Shown piece by piece: positions 23,965-33,288 of a stretch of 64,000 bases of DNA. Position numbers and translations under genes: made by a program. The stretch comes from Poindextera sp965277425. Lineage in GTDB: Bacteria > Pseudomonadota > Alphaproteobacteria > Caulobacterales > Caulobacteraceae. The notes below the pieces were generated by a model, which ran no database searches, was not told the origin of the DNA, and saw nothing but the letters and a program-made list of their open reading frames with translations. The stretch is taken from the NCBI GenBank assembly GCA_965277425.1, contig CBDICR010000006.1:930001-994000 (forward strand), read 5' to 3'. The number at the start of each line of letters is the position of its first letter. The stretch's first letter is position 1.

Positions 23965-26124
23965 ATGACGAGAATCGCCAGCGTCATCCTGCCGCTGCCC
24001 CTGCCCGAAGCCTTCGACTATGCCGAGCCCGAAGGCATGGGCCTGGCGGTCGGCGACCTGGTGATCGCGCCGCTCGGTCCCCAACGGCTGCTGGGCGTGG
24101 TCAGCGGCCTGAAGGACGCCGCCGGCCATAACCGGCCGCTGAAGCCCATCCTGGAGCGGCGTGCCGCGCCGCGCCTGCCGCCAAACACCCTGGCCTTCCT
24201 GCAATGGGCCGCGCGCTACGCCGTCGATGCGCCGGGCCAGCCGCTGGCGATCAGCCTGCGCGGCGCACGCGCGCCGAGGGCAAGGCCCGAGCGGCTGATC
24301 GCGGCGACCGGCGCGGCCGTCGCCCGAATGACGCCGGCCCGCGCACGGGCGTTGAGCGCCGCGGCCGAGCCGCTGCCCGCCGGCGCGCTGGCCCTGGCGG
24401 CGGGCGTCTCCACCGGCGTCATCCGGGCGCTGATCGAGCTGGGCGCGCTGGAAATCCGGCTGGTCGAGCCGAGCCTGGATTTCGACGCGCCCGATCCGGA
24501 CCGGCCCGGCCGGCCGCTCAACGCCAGCCAGGCCGCCGCCGCGTCCGTCCTGTCGGACTTGGTCGGCCAGGGCGGGTTTCAGGCCGCGCTGCTCGACGGC
24601 GTCACCGGATCGGGCAAGACCGAGGTCTATCTGGAGGCCGTGGCCACCACGCTGAAGGCCGACCTGACGGCGCAGATCCTGGTCCTCTTGCCAGAGATCG
24701 CGCTCACCCAGGCGGTGATCGACCGGTTCGCGGACCGGTTCGGCGCGGCGCCGGCAGAATGGCACTCGGCGATCCAGCCGCCATCGCGTCGCCGGGTCTG
24801 GGAGGCGGTCGCCGAGGGCCGCTGCCGCATCGTCGTCGGCGCCCGCTCGGCGCTCTTCCTGCCCTTCGCCAATCTGAAGCTGATCGTGGTCGACGAGGAG
24901 CACGACGGCTCGTTCAAGCAGGAGGACGGCTTCGTCTATCAGGCCCGCGACCTGGCCGTGGCGCGCGCCAAGATCGAGGGTGCGCTGGTGGTGCTGGCCT
25001 CGGCGACGCCGTCGCTGGAAACCTTGTGGAACGCCGAGACCGGGCGCTATCGCTGGCTGAAACTGGCCATGCGGCACGGAATGGCGCGACTGCCGAGCGT
25101 CGAGCTGATCGATCTGCGCGAATATCCGCCGGAGCCCGGCGCCTGGCTCTCGGCGCCGCTGGCGACGGCCATGGCCGAGACCTGGGCGCGGGGCGAGCAG
25201 AGCCTGCTCTTCCTCAACCGGCGGGGCTATGCGCCGCTGGTGCTCTGCCGCGCCTGCGGCGAGCGGATGACGGCGCCGGAGACGGACTCCTGGCTGGTCG
25301 AGCATCGCTACACCGGCCGGCTGGTCTGCCATCTGACCGGCTTTTCCATGCCCAAGCCCGACCGCTGCCCCCATTGCGGCGCGGCCGACTCGCTGGCCTC
25401 GATCGGGCCGGGCGTCGAGCGTGTCGAGGAGGAGGTGCGGGCGCGGTTTCCCGAGGCGCGGGTCGCGGTCTTTTCCTCCGACACGGTGTTCGACGCGGCG
25501 GGCGCGCGCGCCATGGTCCAGGCCATGACCGAGGGCGAGATCGACGTGATGGTCGCCACCCAGGCGGCGGCCAAGGGGCACGACTTCCCCAACCTGACCC
25601 TGGTGGGCGTCGTCGATGCGGACCTCGGCCTGCGCGGCGGCGACCTGCGCGCCGCCGAGCGCACCTATCAGCTGCTCACCCAGGCCGGTGGCCGCGCCGG
25701 GCGGCGCGAGCGGCCGGGCCGGGCGCTGATCCAGACCTATGCGCCGGAGCAGGCGGTGATGCAGGCGCTGATGGCGCAGGACCGCGACGCCTTCGTCGCC
25801 GCCGAGATGGCCGCGCGCCAGGCCGCCGGCCTGCCGCCGTTCGGCCGGCTGGCCGCGCTGATCGTGGTCGGGCGCGATTTGCCGACGCTGGAGGCCTTCG
25901 TGCGCGCCATGGCCGCCGCCGCGCCCAATGCGGAAGGCGTCGAGGTCTATGGGCCGGCGGACGCGCCGCAAAGCCTTGTGCGCGGGCGCCGGCGCAAGCG
26001 CTTTTTGGTGCGCGCCGACCGCAGCGTCGATCTGCAGGGCTTCCTGGCCGCCTGGCGCGCGCGGGTGAAGCCGCCAGCCTCGATACGGCTGACCATCGAC
26101 GTCGATCCGTACAGCTTTTTGTAA
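23965..26124 (+). CDS. priA: Primosomal protein N' (replication restart helicase PriA)
   Basis: A 719-aa 3'-5' DNA helicase that reloads the replisome at stalled forks. The N-terminal 3'-DNA-binding domain (VILPLPLPEAFDYAEP) is followed by a helicase core with Walker A GVTGSGKTEVYLEA, DEEH box VVDEEHDGSFKQED and motif GRAGRRERPGRALIQTY. The start ATG 23965 has an excellent AGGAGGAG sequence. The zinc-binding insert is degenerate: CRACGERM and CPHCG are kept, but the CxxC of the second pair reads APET and the usual CHHC reads CHLT, leaving five of eight cysteines. The remainder is intact. Confidence 0.96.
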   Translation: MTRIASVILPLPLPEAFDYAEPEGMGLAVGDLVIAPLGPQRLLGVVSGLKDAAGHNRPLKPILERRAAPRLPPNTLAFLQWAARYAVDAPGQPLAISLRGARAPRARPERLIAATGAAVARMTPARARALSAAAEPLPAGALALAAGVSTGVIRALIELGALEIRLVEPSLDFDAPDPDRPGRPLNASQAAAASVLSDLVGQGGFQAALLDGVTGSGKTEVYLEAVATTLKADLTAQILVLLPEIALTQAVIDRFADRFGAAPAEWHSAIQPPSRRRVWEAVAEGRCRIVVGARSALFLPFANLKLIVVDEEHDGSFKQEDGFVYQARDLAVARAKIEGALVVLASATPSLETLWNAETGRYRWLKLAMRHGMARLPSVELIDLREYPPEPGAWLSAPLATAMAETWARGEQSLLFLNRRGYAPLVLCRACGERMTAPETDSWLVEHRYTGRLVCHLTGFSMPKPDRCPHCGAADSLASIGPGVERVEEEVRARFPEARVAVFSSDTVFDAAGARAMVQAMTEGEIDVMVATQAAAKGHDFPNLTLVGVVDADLGLRGGDLRAAERTYQLLTQAGGRAGRRERPGRALIQTYAPEQAVMQALMAQDRDAFVAAEMAARQAAGLPPFGRLAALIVVGRDLPTLEAFVRAMAAAAPNAEGVEVYGPADAPQSLVRGRRRKRFLVRADRSVDLQGFLAAWRARVKPPASIRLTIDVDPYSFL

Positions 26125-26131
26125 AATCAAT

Positions 26132-26149
26132 CGTCATGGCCCGATGACG
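26132..26149. terminator. Hairpin between convergent priA and MFS gene
   Basis: CGTCAT and ATGACG arms enclose a 6-base loop, 8 bases after the priA stop. On the minus strand the stem is followed by ATTGATTTT, so it may terminate the MFS transcript; on the plus strand the following bases are A-rich. Confidence 0.4.
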
Positions 26150-26168
26150 GAAAAATATGGGTCGCCGG

Positions 26169-27824
26169 CTATTCCGCCACAGCCGGGGCCTGGGCGGCGG
26201 CGGCTTCGGCCATCCGCTCGGCGCGCGGCCGCATGGGTAGGGCCGGGATGAACAGCATGATCACCATGGCCAGGGCGAGCACCCCGAGGCTGACCTCGAA
26301 CAGGTTGACGATCGACACGGCGAAGCTCTCGCGCGTCGCCTCCAGCATGGCCGGCGAGACGGGCGGCGACTTGGCGCGCACCTCGGGCGGCGCGGCCTGC
26401 GACAGCGCCATGGCCTGCAGCCTGCCCATGTCGATGGTCTGGTGCACGCCGTGCAGGTCGGGCGGCGCGCGCAGCGCCAACTGGCCGGTGATGTTGTGGG
26501 TCAAAAGCGCGCCGAACAGGGCCACCCCGATTGTCTGGCCAATCTGGCGGAAGAACTGGTTGCCGCTGGTCGCCACGCCCAGCTGATGCGGCGGCACGGC
26601 GTTCTGCACCGCCAGGCTGAACAGGCTCTGCGAGGGGCCGAGGCCTATGCCGACGATCAGCAGCCGCCAACCGATTCCGACCAACGAGGTCGCCGGCCCG
26701 ATGGTCGTCAGCAAGGCCACGCCGGCCATCAGGATCACCCCGCCGCCCAGCATGAAGGGCTTGTAGAGCCCGGTCTTGGACACCAAAAAGCCGGTGACCG
26801 TCGAGGCCATGATCAGGCCGAACATCATCGGCAGCAGCGCCAGGCCGCTGGCGGTCGCCGCGACGCCCTGACCCACCTGCATGAACAGCGGCAGGAAGGT
26901 CACGACCCCCATGAAGGCCATGTTGACGATGAAGCCGGCCGCGTTGCAGGTCGAAAAGACCCGGTTGGAGAACAGCTCCAGCGGCACGATCGGCTCGCGC
27001 ACCTTGCTTTCCATATAGACGAGCACGACCAGCGCCGCAGTGGAGAAGACCAAAAGACCGATGATCTGCGGCGAGGCCCAGGGGTAGTCGTGGCCGCCCC
27101 AGCTCATGGCCAGGAGCAGCGGCACGAAGGCCAGGACGATCAGGGCCGCGCCCAGATAGTCGATCGGGCCGCCGCCGCGATGCAGCAGCCTGGGCATCTT
27201 GACCACGATCATGAACATCGAGAGCAGCGACAACGGCAGGTTCAGATAGAAGATGAACCGCCAGCCCTCGATCAGATGGCCGAAGGGCCGCACCGTCGCA
27301 TGGTCGGTGAAGAAGCCGCCGACGACCGGCCCGATGACGCTGGCCAGGCCGAAGGTGGCGCCGAACAGGCCGGAGAACTTGCCCCGCTCGCGCGGCTCGA
27401 ACAGGTCGGCGATGATGGCGAACGAGGTGGTGAAGAGGGCCCCGCCGCCTATGCCCTGGATGGCGCGGAAGACGATCAGCTGGCTCATGCCGCCGCCGAG
27501 CAGGGGCAGCGGCCCGAACTCGCCCGACAGGCCCGACAGCCACGAGCCGACCAGGAAGATGCCGATGCCGGTGAGCAGGACGGGCTTGCGCCCGTGCAGG
27601 TCGGAGAGCTTGCCCCAGATCGGCACCATGACCGTGGAGGTCAGCAGATAGGCGGTGGTGACCCAGGCATAGAGGTTCAGGCCCTTCAACTGCGCCACAA
27701 TGCGCGGCATGGCGGTCGAGACGATGGTCTGGTCCAGGGCGCCGAGCAGAAAGACGATCATCAGCGCCGTCAGGGTTAGGCGGCGCTCGTCGGCGGTGAA
27801 GGTCTGGATCTGATGGGTGGTCAA
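26169..27824 (-). CDS. MFS drug/solute exporter of the DHA2 (EmrB/QacA) family
   Basis: A 551-aa inner-membrane proton antiporter with about 14 transmembrane segments, the number that defines the DHA2 family. Motif A appears as WGKLSDLHGRKPVLLTGIG and motif C-like GPVVGGFFTDHAT follows. The N-terminal TALMIVFLLGALDQTIVSTA carries the conserved acidic residue of motif D1. A large non-membrane loop near residues 450-500 is usual. No EmrA-like or TetR-like neighbour is present, so substrate and regulation are unknown. It is convergent with priA and lies downstream of vapBC-3. Confidence 0.92.
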   Translation of the reverse strand: MTTHQIQTFTADERRLTLTALMIVFLLGALDQTIVSTAMPRIVAQLKGLNLYAWVTTAYLLTSTVMVPIWGKLSDLHGRKPVLLTGIGIFLVGSWLSGLSGEFGPLPLLGGGMSQLIVFRAIQGIGGGALFTTSFAIIADLFEPRERGKFSGLFGATFGLASVIGPVVGGFFTDHATVRPFGHLIEGWRFIFYLNLPLSLLSMFMIVVKMPRLLHRGGGPIDYLGAALIVLAFVPLLLAMSWGGHDYPWASPQIIGLLVFSTAALVVLVYMESKVREPIVPLELFSNRVFSTCNAAGFIVNMAFMGVVTFLPLFMQVGQGVAATASGLALLPMMFGLIMASTVTGFLVSKTGLYKPFMLGGGVILMAGVALLTTIGPATSLVGIGWRLLIVGIGLGPSQSLFSLAVQNAVPPHQLGVATSGNQFFRQIGQTIGVALFGALLTHNITGQLALRAPPDLHGVHQTIDMGRLQAMALSQAAPPEVRAKSPPVSPAMLEATRESFAVSIVNLFEVSLGVLALAMVIMLFIPALPMRPRAERMAEAAAAQAPAVAE

Positions 27825-27895
27825 GGCGCGGTCCCTTAAGCGCGGGTCTGATAGCGTGGTTTGTCGCCGAACGCATCTGACCTGCGGCCGGCCGG

Positions 27896-28291
27896 CTAAG
27901 CCAAGGCGGACAAGAGCCCCAGGTGGTCGACAAACGGGTCAAAGTCGCGGTCGCTATAGAGCAGCGCGTAGCCGCCTTCGATGCAGCGGGTGGCGATCAG
28001 GGTGTCGATGGTCTTGCGTACGGTCACGCCGCGCGCCCGCAGGATGCGGAAATTGCGCGCCGCTTGCTCGGCGATTTCCTGGCCAGCGATATCGATCACC
28101 GAAAGCGACGTCAGCAAGCGCAAGGCGTTATTGAAATGCCGCTCGCTATCAAAGCCCTGCAGAACCTCGGTCAAGATCAGGTCGCCGGTGGCCAGCGGCT
28201 CGGCGCCGAGAAGCGCATCCAGCCTATCGGTCTGCGGCGTCGCGGCGCCCCGGAAATAGTCGATCCAGACACTGGAATCGACCAGGATCAC
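27896..28291 (-). CDS. vapC: VapC PIN-domain ribonuclease toxin of module 3
   Basis: A 131-aa PIN-domain toxin. Catalytic acids are Asp5 in LVDSSVWIDYF, Glu42 in ILTEVLQGF, Asp96 in TIDTLIATRC and Asp114/Asp116 in YSDRDFDPF. It overlaps its antitoxin gene by 4 bases, the usual coupling. It is encoded on the minus strand, about 450 bases from atpH and pointing away from the ATP synthase operon. Sequence details differ from the toxins of modules 1 and 2, so it is an independent member. Confidence 0.93.
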   Translation of the reverse strand: MILVDSSVWIDYFRGAATPQTDRLDALLGAEPLATGDLILTEVLQGFDSERHFNNALRLLTSLSVIDIAGQEIAEQAARNFRILRARGVTVRKTIDTLIATRCIEGGYALLYSDRDFDPFVDHLGLLSALA

Positions 28292-28485
28292 CCGTCCAGC
28301 CGCATGGCTTCAAGATCGCCTTCCCAGGCGAGCTTGCCGCGAAATCTACGGATTTCTTCCTGGCGACGCAGCCGCACCAATATGCGCAAGCCCAGTTCCA
28401 CCGCCTCGCGCTTGGTCTTCAATCCGGTGACCTCCAGAGCGTCGGCCATCAGGGCGTCCTCAATGACGATATTCGTCCGCATCAT
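28288..28485 (-). CDS. vapB: VapB antitoxin of module 3
   Basis: A 65-aa antitoxin with the short VapB pattern RTNIVIEDALMADALEVTGL then KTKREAVELGLRILVRL, a ribbon-helix-helix-like DNA-binding half followed by a charged C-terminal arm (RFRGKLAWEGDLEAM) that plugs the toxin. Two adjacent ATGs (28485 and 28482) could start it; the longer upstream frame has no family resemblance. A perfect inverted repeat overlaps the start and extends upstream, fitting autorepression. Confidence 0.9.
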   Translation of the reverse strand: MMRTNIVIEDALMADALEVTGLKTKREAVELGLRILVRLRRQEEIRRFRGKLAWEGDLEAMRLDG

Positions 28486-28513
28486 GTGTATCTTTCGTCG
28501 TTCATATACACAT
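28484..28513. promoter_or_regulatory. Perfect inverted repeat, probable operator of vapBC-3
   Basis: ATGTGTAT at 28484-28491 and ATACACAT at 28506-28513 are perfect inverted arms with a 14-base spacer, overlapping the antitoxin start region. The TGTGTA half-site is the same as in the vapBC-1 operator, though in opposite relative orientation. Confidence 0.6.
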
Positions 28514-28746
28514 AGGACTTGAGGCCGCGAGAGGCAATACGCCGTCGGCGCGCTCCGCGAGCCGATCACGCTCCCAGCCTCGGTTGCGAGGCAAAACAGC
28601 GCGTGCTATCAGGCGCGCGGCTTCGGGCCGGGGGCGCTTATCCGCTCCGTAAGCCCGCGCGCTTTCCCAAGTGCATTCAAGCCTTTCTAGGCCGCTCGCG
28701 GGTTTCGCCGGGCGGCTCGGCGGACTTAAAACTGGCGGATTGAAGA

Positions 28747-29301
28747 GTGGCCAACGATTCCAAGGCTGGCGAGGTGGGCGCGCGCTATGCCTCGGCCCTG
28801 TTCGATCTGGCGAAAGACGGCCGTGAGATCGCGACCGTCGGCGCCGATCTGAAGTCGCTGAAGGCCATGATCGCCGAAAGCGCCGACCTGCGCATCCTGT
28901 TGGCCTCGCCGGTGTTCGATGCGGAAGACAAGGCCAAGGGCCTGGCCGCGATCGCCGAGCGCGCCGGGTTCGCGCCGCTGACCAAGAAGTTCCTCGGCCT
29001 TTTGGCCGGCCAGCGGCGCGCCTCGTCGCTGCGCGACGTGATCACCGCCTTCGACGCCCTGTCGGCGGCGTATCGCGGCGTCGTCGCCGCCCAGGTGACC
29101 ACCGCCATCCCGCTCAGCCCCGCCCAGACCACCGGCCTGGCCGCCGCCTTGCGCCAGGCGCTGGGCAAGGACCCCGAAATCGAGACCCGCGTCGATCCCA
29201 CCATCCTCGGCGGCATCAAGGTGCGCGTGGGCTCGCGCCTCTACGACGCTTCGCTGAAGTCGAAGCTCGACTCCCTTAAATTCGCCCTGAAGAGAGCGTA
29301 G
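28747..29301 (+). CDS. atpH: ATP synthase F1 subunit delta
   Basis: The stator subunit that links the F1 head to the peripheral stalk of ATP synthase. The 184-aa protein starts with GTG at 28747 and has the family opening VGARYASALFDLAKDGREI and the C-terminal DPTILGGIKVRVGSRLYDASLKSKLDSL. It is first in an F1-only operon, atpHAGDC; genes for the Fo part are not in this window, as in many alphaproteobacteria where Fo and F1 are at separate loci. The roughly 230 bases upstream hold no gene and presumably the operon promoter. Confidence 0.95.
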   Translation: MANDSKAGEVGARYASALFDLAKDGREIATVGADLKSLKAMIAESADLRILLASPVFDAEDKAKGLAAIAERAGFAPLTKKFLGLLAGQRRASSLRDVITAFDALSAAYRGVVAAQVTTAIPLSPAQTTGLAAALRQALGKDPEIETRVDPTILGGIKVRVGSRLYDASLKSKLDSLKFALKRA

Positions 29302-29304
29302 CCA

Positions 29305-30840
29305 ATGGACATTCGCGCCGCCGAAGTTTCGGCCATCCTCAAATCCCAGATCGCCAATTTCGGCGAAGAGGCGGACGTCTCCGATGTCGGCCAGGTGCTG
29401 TCGGTCGGCGACGGGATCGCGCGGGTGTTCGGCCTGGACAAGGTCGAGTCCGGCGAAATGGTCGAGTTCACCAAGGCCGGCGTCAAGGGCATGGCCCTGA
29501 ACCTCGAACGCGACAATGTCGGGATCGTGATCTTCGGCGAAGACCGCGCCATCAGCGAGGGCGACGAGGTCCGCCGCCTGAACGAGATCGTCGACGTGCC
29601 GGTGGGCAAGGGCCTGCTCGGCCGCGTCGTCGATCCGCTCGGCAACCCGATCGACGGCAAGGGGCCGATCACCAATATCGCCGAGCGCCGCCGCGTCGAC
29701 GTCAAGGCGCCCGGCATCATCCCGAGGAAGTCGGTTTCCGAGCCGATGTATACCGGCCTGAAGGTCATCGACTCGCTCACCGCCATCGGCCGCGGCCAGC
29801 GCGAACTGATCATCGGCGACCGCCAGACCGGCAAGACCGCCGTGGCGATCGACACCATCCTCAATCAAAAGCAGATCAACGCCTCGGATAACGAGAGCGA
29901 AAAGCTCTACTGCATCTATGTCGCCATTGGGCAGAAGCGCTCGACCGTGGCCCAGATCGTCAAGACGCTCGAGGAGCGCGGCGCGCTCGACTACACCATC
30001 GTCGTCGCCGCGACGGCGTCGGAGCCGGCGCCGCTGCAGTTCCTGTCGGCCTTCTCGGGCTGCGCCATGGGCGAGTGGTTCCGCGACAACGGCATGCACG
30101 CCCTGATCATCTATGACGACCTGTCCAAGCAGGCCGTCGCCTATCGCCAGATGTCGCTGCTGCTGCGCCGCCCGCCCGGCCGCGAAGCCTATCCGGGCGA
30201 CGTCTTCTATCTGCACTCGCGCCTGCTCGAACGCGCGGCCAAGCTCAGCGACGAGTTCGGCGGCGGCTCGCTGACGGCGCTGCCGATCATCGAGACCCAG
30301 GCCAACGACGTCTCGGCCTATATCCCGACCAATGTGATCTCGATCACCGACGGCCAGATCTTCCTGGAAAGCGACCTCTTTTATCAGGGCGTTCGCCCGG
30401 CCATGAACATCGGCGTCTCGGTCAGCCGGGTCGGCGGCAACGCCCAGATCCGCGCGATGAAACAGGCCGCCGGACCGCTGAAGAGCGAGCTGGCCCAGTA
30501 CCGGGAAATGGCCGCCTTCGCCAAGTTCGGCTCCGACCTCGACGTCGCCACCCAGCGCCAACTGGCCCGGGGCGAACGCCTGACCGAACTGCTGAAACAG
30601 CCGCAATATGCGCCGCAGTCGGTTGAGGAACAGGTCTGCTCGCTCTATGCCGGCACGCGCGGCTATCTCGACGCCATCCCGGTCTCGGCCGTCGTCCGTT
30701 ATCAGACCGAGCTTCTGGCGCGGTTGCACGGCGACCACCAGGACTTGCTGGACGCCATCCGCACCAAGAAAGCGCTCGACGAGACCCTCGAAGGCCAGCT
30801 GAAGGCCGTGCTCGACGCCTTCGCCACCACCTTCGCCTGA
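29305..30840 (+). CDS. atpA: ATP synthase F1 subunit alpha
   Basis: A non-catalytic nucleotide-binding subunit of the F1 head. The 511-aa protein begins MDIRAAEVSAILKSQIANFG and contains the P-loop GDRQTGKTAVAIDTI, the segment YDDLSKQAVAYRQMSLLLRR and the ATP synthase alpha/beta signature near PAMNIGVSVSRVGGNAQ. It starts 3 bases after the atpH stop, so the two are translated together. All expected domains (beta barrel, nucleotide-binding, C-terminal helical bundle) are present and the length is standard. Confidence 0.98.
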   Translation: MDIRAAEVSAILKSQIANFGEEADVSDVGQVLSVGDGIARVFGLDKVESGEMVEFTKAGVKGMALNLERDNVGIVIFGEDRAISEGDEVRRLNEIVDVPVGKGLLGRVVDPLGNPIDGKGPITNIAERRRVDVKAPGIIPRKSVSEPMYTGLKVIDSLTAIGRGQRELIIGDRQTGKTAVAIDTILNQKQINASDNESEKLYCIYVAIGQKRSTVAQIVKTLEERGALDYTIVVAATASEPAPLQFLSAFSGCAMGEWFRDNGMHALIIYDDLSKQAVAYRQMSLLLRRPPGREAYPGDVFYLHSRLLERAAKLSDEFGGGSLTALPIIETQANDVSAYIPTNVISITDGQIFLESDLFYQGVRPAMNIGVSVSRVGGNAQIRAMKQAAGPLKSELAQYREMAAFAKFGSDLDVATQRQLARGERLTELLKQPQYAPQSVEEQVCSLYAGTRGYLDAIPVSAVVRYQTELLARLHGDHQDLLDAIRTKKALDETLEGQLKAVLDAFATTFA

Positions 30841-30854
30841 TCGGGACTTAAGCC

Positions 30855-31727
30855 TTGGCCAGCCTGAAGGAGCTTCGCAACCGGATCGCCAGCGTCAAGG
30901 CGACCCAGAAGATCACCAAAGCCATGCAGATGGTCGCGGCGGCGAAGCTGCGCCTGGCGCAGGACCAGGCGCAGAACGCCCGCCCCTACGCCCAGCGCAT
31001 GGCCGCGGTGATCGCCAACCTGGCCGCCGGCGTCTCCGGCGCGGGCGCCCCCCGCCTGCTGGTCGGAACCGGCGAAGACCAGAACCATCTGGTGGTGGTG
31101 GCCACGTCCGACCGCGGCCTGGCCGGCGGCTTCAACTCCTCGATCGTGCGGGCGGCGCGCGAGCACATCAACGGCCTGATCGCCGCGGGCAAGACGGTGA
31201 AGCTGCTGGTGGTCGGCAAGAAGGCCCGCGACCAGCTGCGCCGCGTCTATGGCGAGCGCATCGCCGCCTTCCATGAGGCCGGCTCCAAACCCTCGCTGGA
31301 CATGGCCCAGCCGGTGGCCAACGAGATTCTCGCCCTGTTCGAGGCCGGCGAGGTCGATGTGGTGACCCTGTTCTACAGCCGCTTCAAATCCGTGGTCAGC
31401 CAGACCCCGGTCGCCATCCAGCTGATCCCGGCCGAGGTTCTGGCCGGCGCGGCGCAGATCGACCTGAAGGGCGCGGCCTACGAATACGAGCCGGACGAGG
31501 AGACCATCCTCGCCACCCTGCTGCCGCGCAACATCGTGGTGCAGGTGCTGGCCGCCATGCTGGAAAACCAGGCCGGCTTTTTCGCCTCGCAGATGGCGGC
31601 GATGGACAACGCCACCCGCAACGCCGGCGACATGATCGCCGGCCTCACCTTGATCTATAACCGTACACGCCAGGCGCAGATCACCAAGGAGCTGATCGAG
31701 ATCATCTCCGGCGCCGAAGCGCTCTAA
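30855..31727 (+). CDS. atpG: ATP synthase F1 subunit gamma
   Basis: The rotating central shaft of F1. The 290-aa protein uses a TTG start at 30855 (ASLKELRNRIASVKATQKIT, the conserved first helix) and ends with the conserved helix ATRNAGDMIAGLTLIYNRTR and QAQITKELIEIISGAEAL. The central Rossmann-like region (HLVVVATSDRGLAGGFNSS) is intact. It lies 14 bases after atpA in the operon. Confidence 0.97.
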   Translation: MASLKELRNRIASVKATQKITKAMQMVAAAKLRLAQDQAQNARPYAQRMAAVIANLAAGVSGAGAPRLLVGTGEDQNHLVVVATSDRGLAGGFNSSIVRAAREHINGLIAAGKTVKLLVVGKKARDQLRRVYGERIAAFHEAGSKPSLDMAQPVANEILALFEAGEVDVVTLFYSRFKSVVSQTPVAIQLIPAEVLAGAAQIDLKGAAYEYEPDEETILATLLPRNIVVQVLAAMLENQAGFFASQMAAMDNATRNAGDMIAGLTLIYNRTRQAQITKELIEIISGAEAL

Positions 31728-31744
31728 AGGAAAGTTCGACACCC

Positions 31745-33283
31745 ATGGCCGATACACCCGCCGAAAAGCCCGCCGCGCCGCGCAAGGCGCCCGCAGACGC
31801 CAGCGCGGTCGCCGCCCCGGCGATCAGCGCCGTGGCCGCCAAGGGCCGCATCACCCAGGTCATCGGCGCGGTCATCGACGTCGAATTCGACGGTCACCTG
31901 CCGGCCATCCTCAACGCGCTGGAGACCACCAATACCGACCAGCGCACCGGCGACACCTTCCGCCTGGTGCTCGAAGTCGCCCAGCACCTCGGCGAAAACA
32001 CCGTGCGCACCATCGCCATGGACACCGCCGAGGGCCTGCGCCGCGGCCAGGAGGTGATCGACACCGGCGCGCCGATCACCGTGCCGGTGGGCCCGGCGAC
32101 GCTCGGGCGGATCATGAACGTGATCGGCGAGCCGGTCGACGAGGCCGGGCCGATCGTCTCCAACTACCATTCCTCGATCCACCGCGACGCGCCGCCCTTC
32201 GCCGACCAGACCACCTCGACCGAAATCCTGGTCACCGGCCTGAAGGTGATCGACCTGCTCTGCCCCTACACCAAGGGCGGCAAGATCGGCCTGATCGGCG
32301 GCGCCGGCGTTGGCAAGACCGTGACCATGCAGGAGCTGATCAACAACGTCGCGCTGAACTACGGCGGCTATTCGGTGCTCGCGGGCGTCGGCGAGCGCAG
32401 CCGTGAAGGCAACGACATGTATTACGAGATGATCGAGTCGAAGGTGAACGTCGATCCTCGCGAGAACGGCGGCTCGACCGAGGGCTCGCGCTGCGCCCTG
32501 GTCTATGGCCAGATGAACGAGCCGCCCGGCGCGCGCGCCCGCGTCGCCCTGACCGGCCTGGCCCAGGCGGAATATTTCCGCGACCAGGAGGGCAAGGACT
32601 GCCTGCTCTTCATCGACAACATCTTCCGCTTCACCCAGGCCGGCTCGGAAATCTCCGCCCTCCTGGGCCGCATCCCCTCGGCCGTGGGCTATCAGCCGAC
32701 CCTGGCCACCGAGATGGGCAATCTGCAGGAGCGCATCACCTCGACCAACAAGGGCTCGATCACCTCGGTGCAGGCCATCTTCGTGCCCGCCGACGACCTG
32801 ACCGACCCGGCGCCGGCCACGGCCTATTCCCACCTTGACGCGACCACCATCCTGTCGCGCGACGTCTTCGCCAAGGCCATCTTCCCGGCCATCGACCCGC
32901 TGGACTCCACCTCGCGCATCCTCGACCCGCTGGTGGTCGGCGAGGAGCACTATCGGGTCGCCCGCCGCACCCAGGAAATCCTTCAGCAATACAAGGCGTT
33001 GAAGGATATCATCGCCATCCTTGGCATGGACGAGCTGTCGGAAGACGACAAGCTGGTCGTGGCCCGGGCGCGCAAGATCGAGAAGTTCCTGTCGCAGCCG
33101 ATGCACGTGGCCGAGGCCTTCACCAACCTGCCAGGCATCTTCGTTTCGCTGGAAGACACCATCCGCTCGTTCAAGGCGGTCTGCGAAGGCGAGTACGACC
33201 ACCTGCCCGAGCAGGCCTTCTACAATGTCGGCACCATCGACGACGCGGTGGCCAAGGCCGAAAAGATGGCCGCGGAGGCCTAA
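31745..33283 (+). CDS. atpD: ATP synthase F1 subunit beta
   Basis: The catalytic subunit of ATP synthase. The 512-aa protein has an N-terminal extension of about 33 residues rich in Ala, Pro and Lys (EKPAAPRKAPADASAVAAPA) before the usual start GRITQVIGAVIDVEF. The P-loop is GGAGVGKTVTMQELI, followed by the catalytic Glu in GVGERSREGNDMYYEM and the DELSED segment ahead of KLVVARARKI. Core sequence and order of domains are standard. The extension is probably disordered; it has the normal codon pattern of the gene and an ATG with a good AAAGGAAAG upstream. Confidence 0.98.
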   Translation: MADTPAEKPAAPRKAPADASAVAAPAISAVAAKGRITQVIGAVIDVEFDGHLPAILNALETTNTDQRTGDTFRLVLEVAQHLGENTVRTIAMDTAEGLRRGQEVIDTGAPITVPVGPATLGRIMNVIGEPVDEAGPIVSNYHSSIHRDAPPFADQTTSTEILVTGLKVIDLLCPYTKGGKIGLIGGAGVGKTVTMQELINNVALNYGGYSVLAGVGERSREGNDMYYEMIESKVNVDPRENGGSTEGSRCALVYGQMNEPPGARARVALTGLAQAEYFRDQEGKDCLLFIDNIFRFTQAGSEISALLGRIPSAVGYQPTLATEMGNLQERITSTNKGSITSVQAIFVPADDLTDPAPATAYSHLDATTILSRDVFAKAIFPAIDPLDSTSRILDPLVVGEEHYRVARRTQEILQQYKALKDIIAILGMDELSEDDKLVVARARKIEKFLSQPMHVAEAFTNLPGIFVSLEDTIRSFKAVCEGEYDHLPEQAFYNVGTIDDAVAKAEKMAAEA

Positions 33284-33288
33284 ATCGC

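Noticed and set aside
23950..26130. 726-codon minus-strand ORF opposite priA
   Set aside because: Shadow; composition is typical of antisense reading in GC-rich DNA.
28514..28746. Gap before atpH searched for a small gene or RNA
   Set aside because: No ORF with a ribosome-binding site and no clear RNA fold; probably holds the atp promoter, but no convincing -35/-10 pair was picked.
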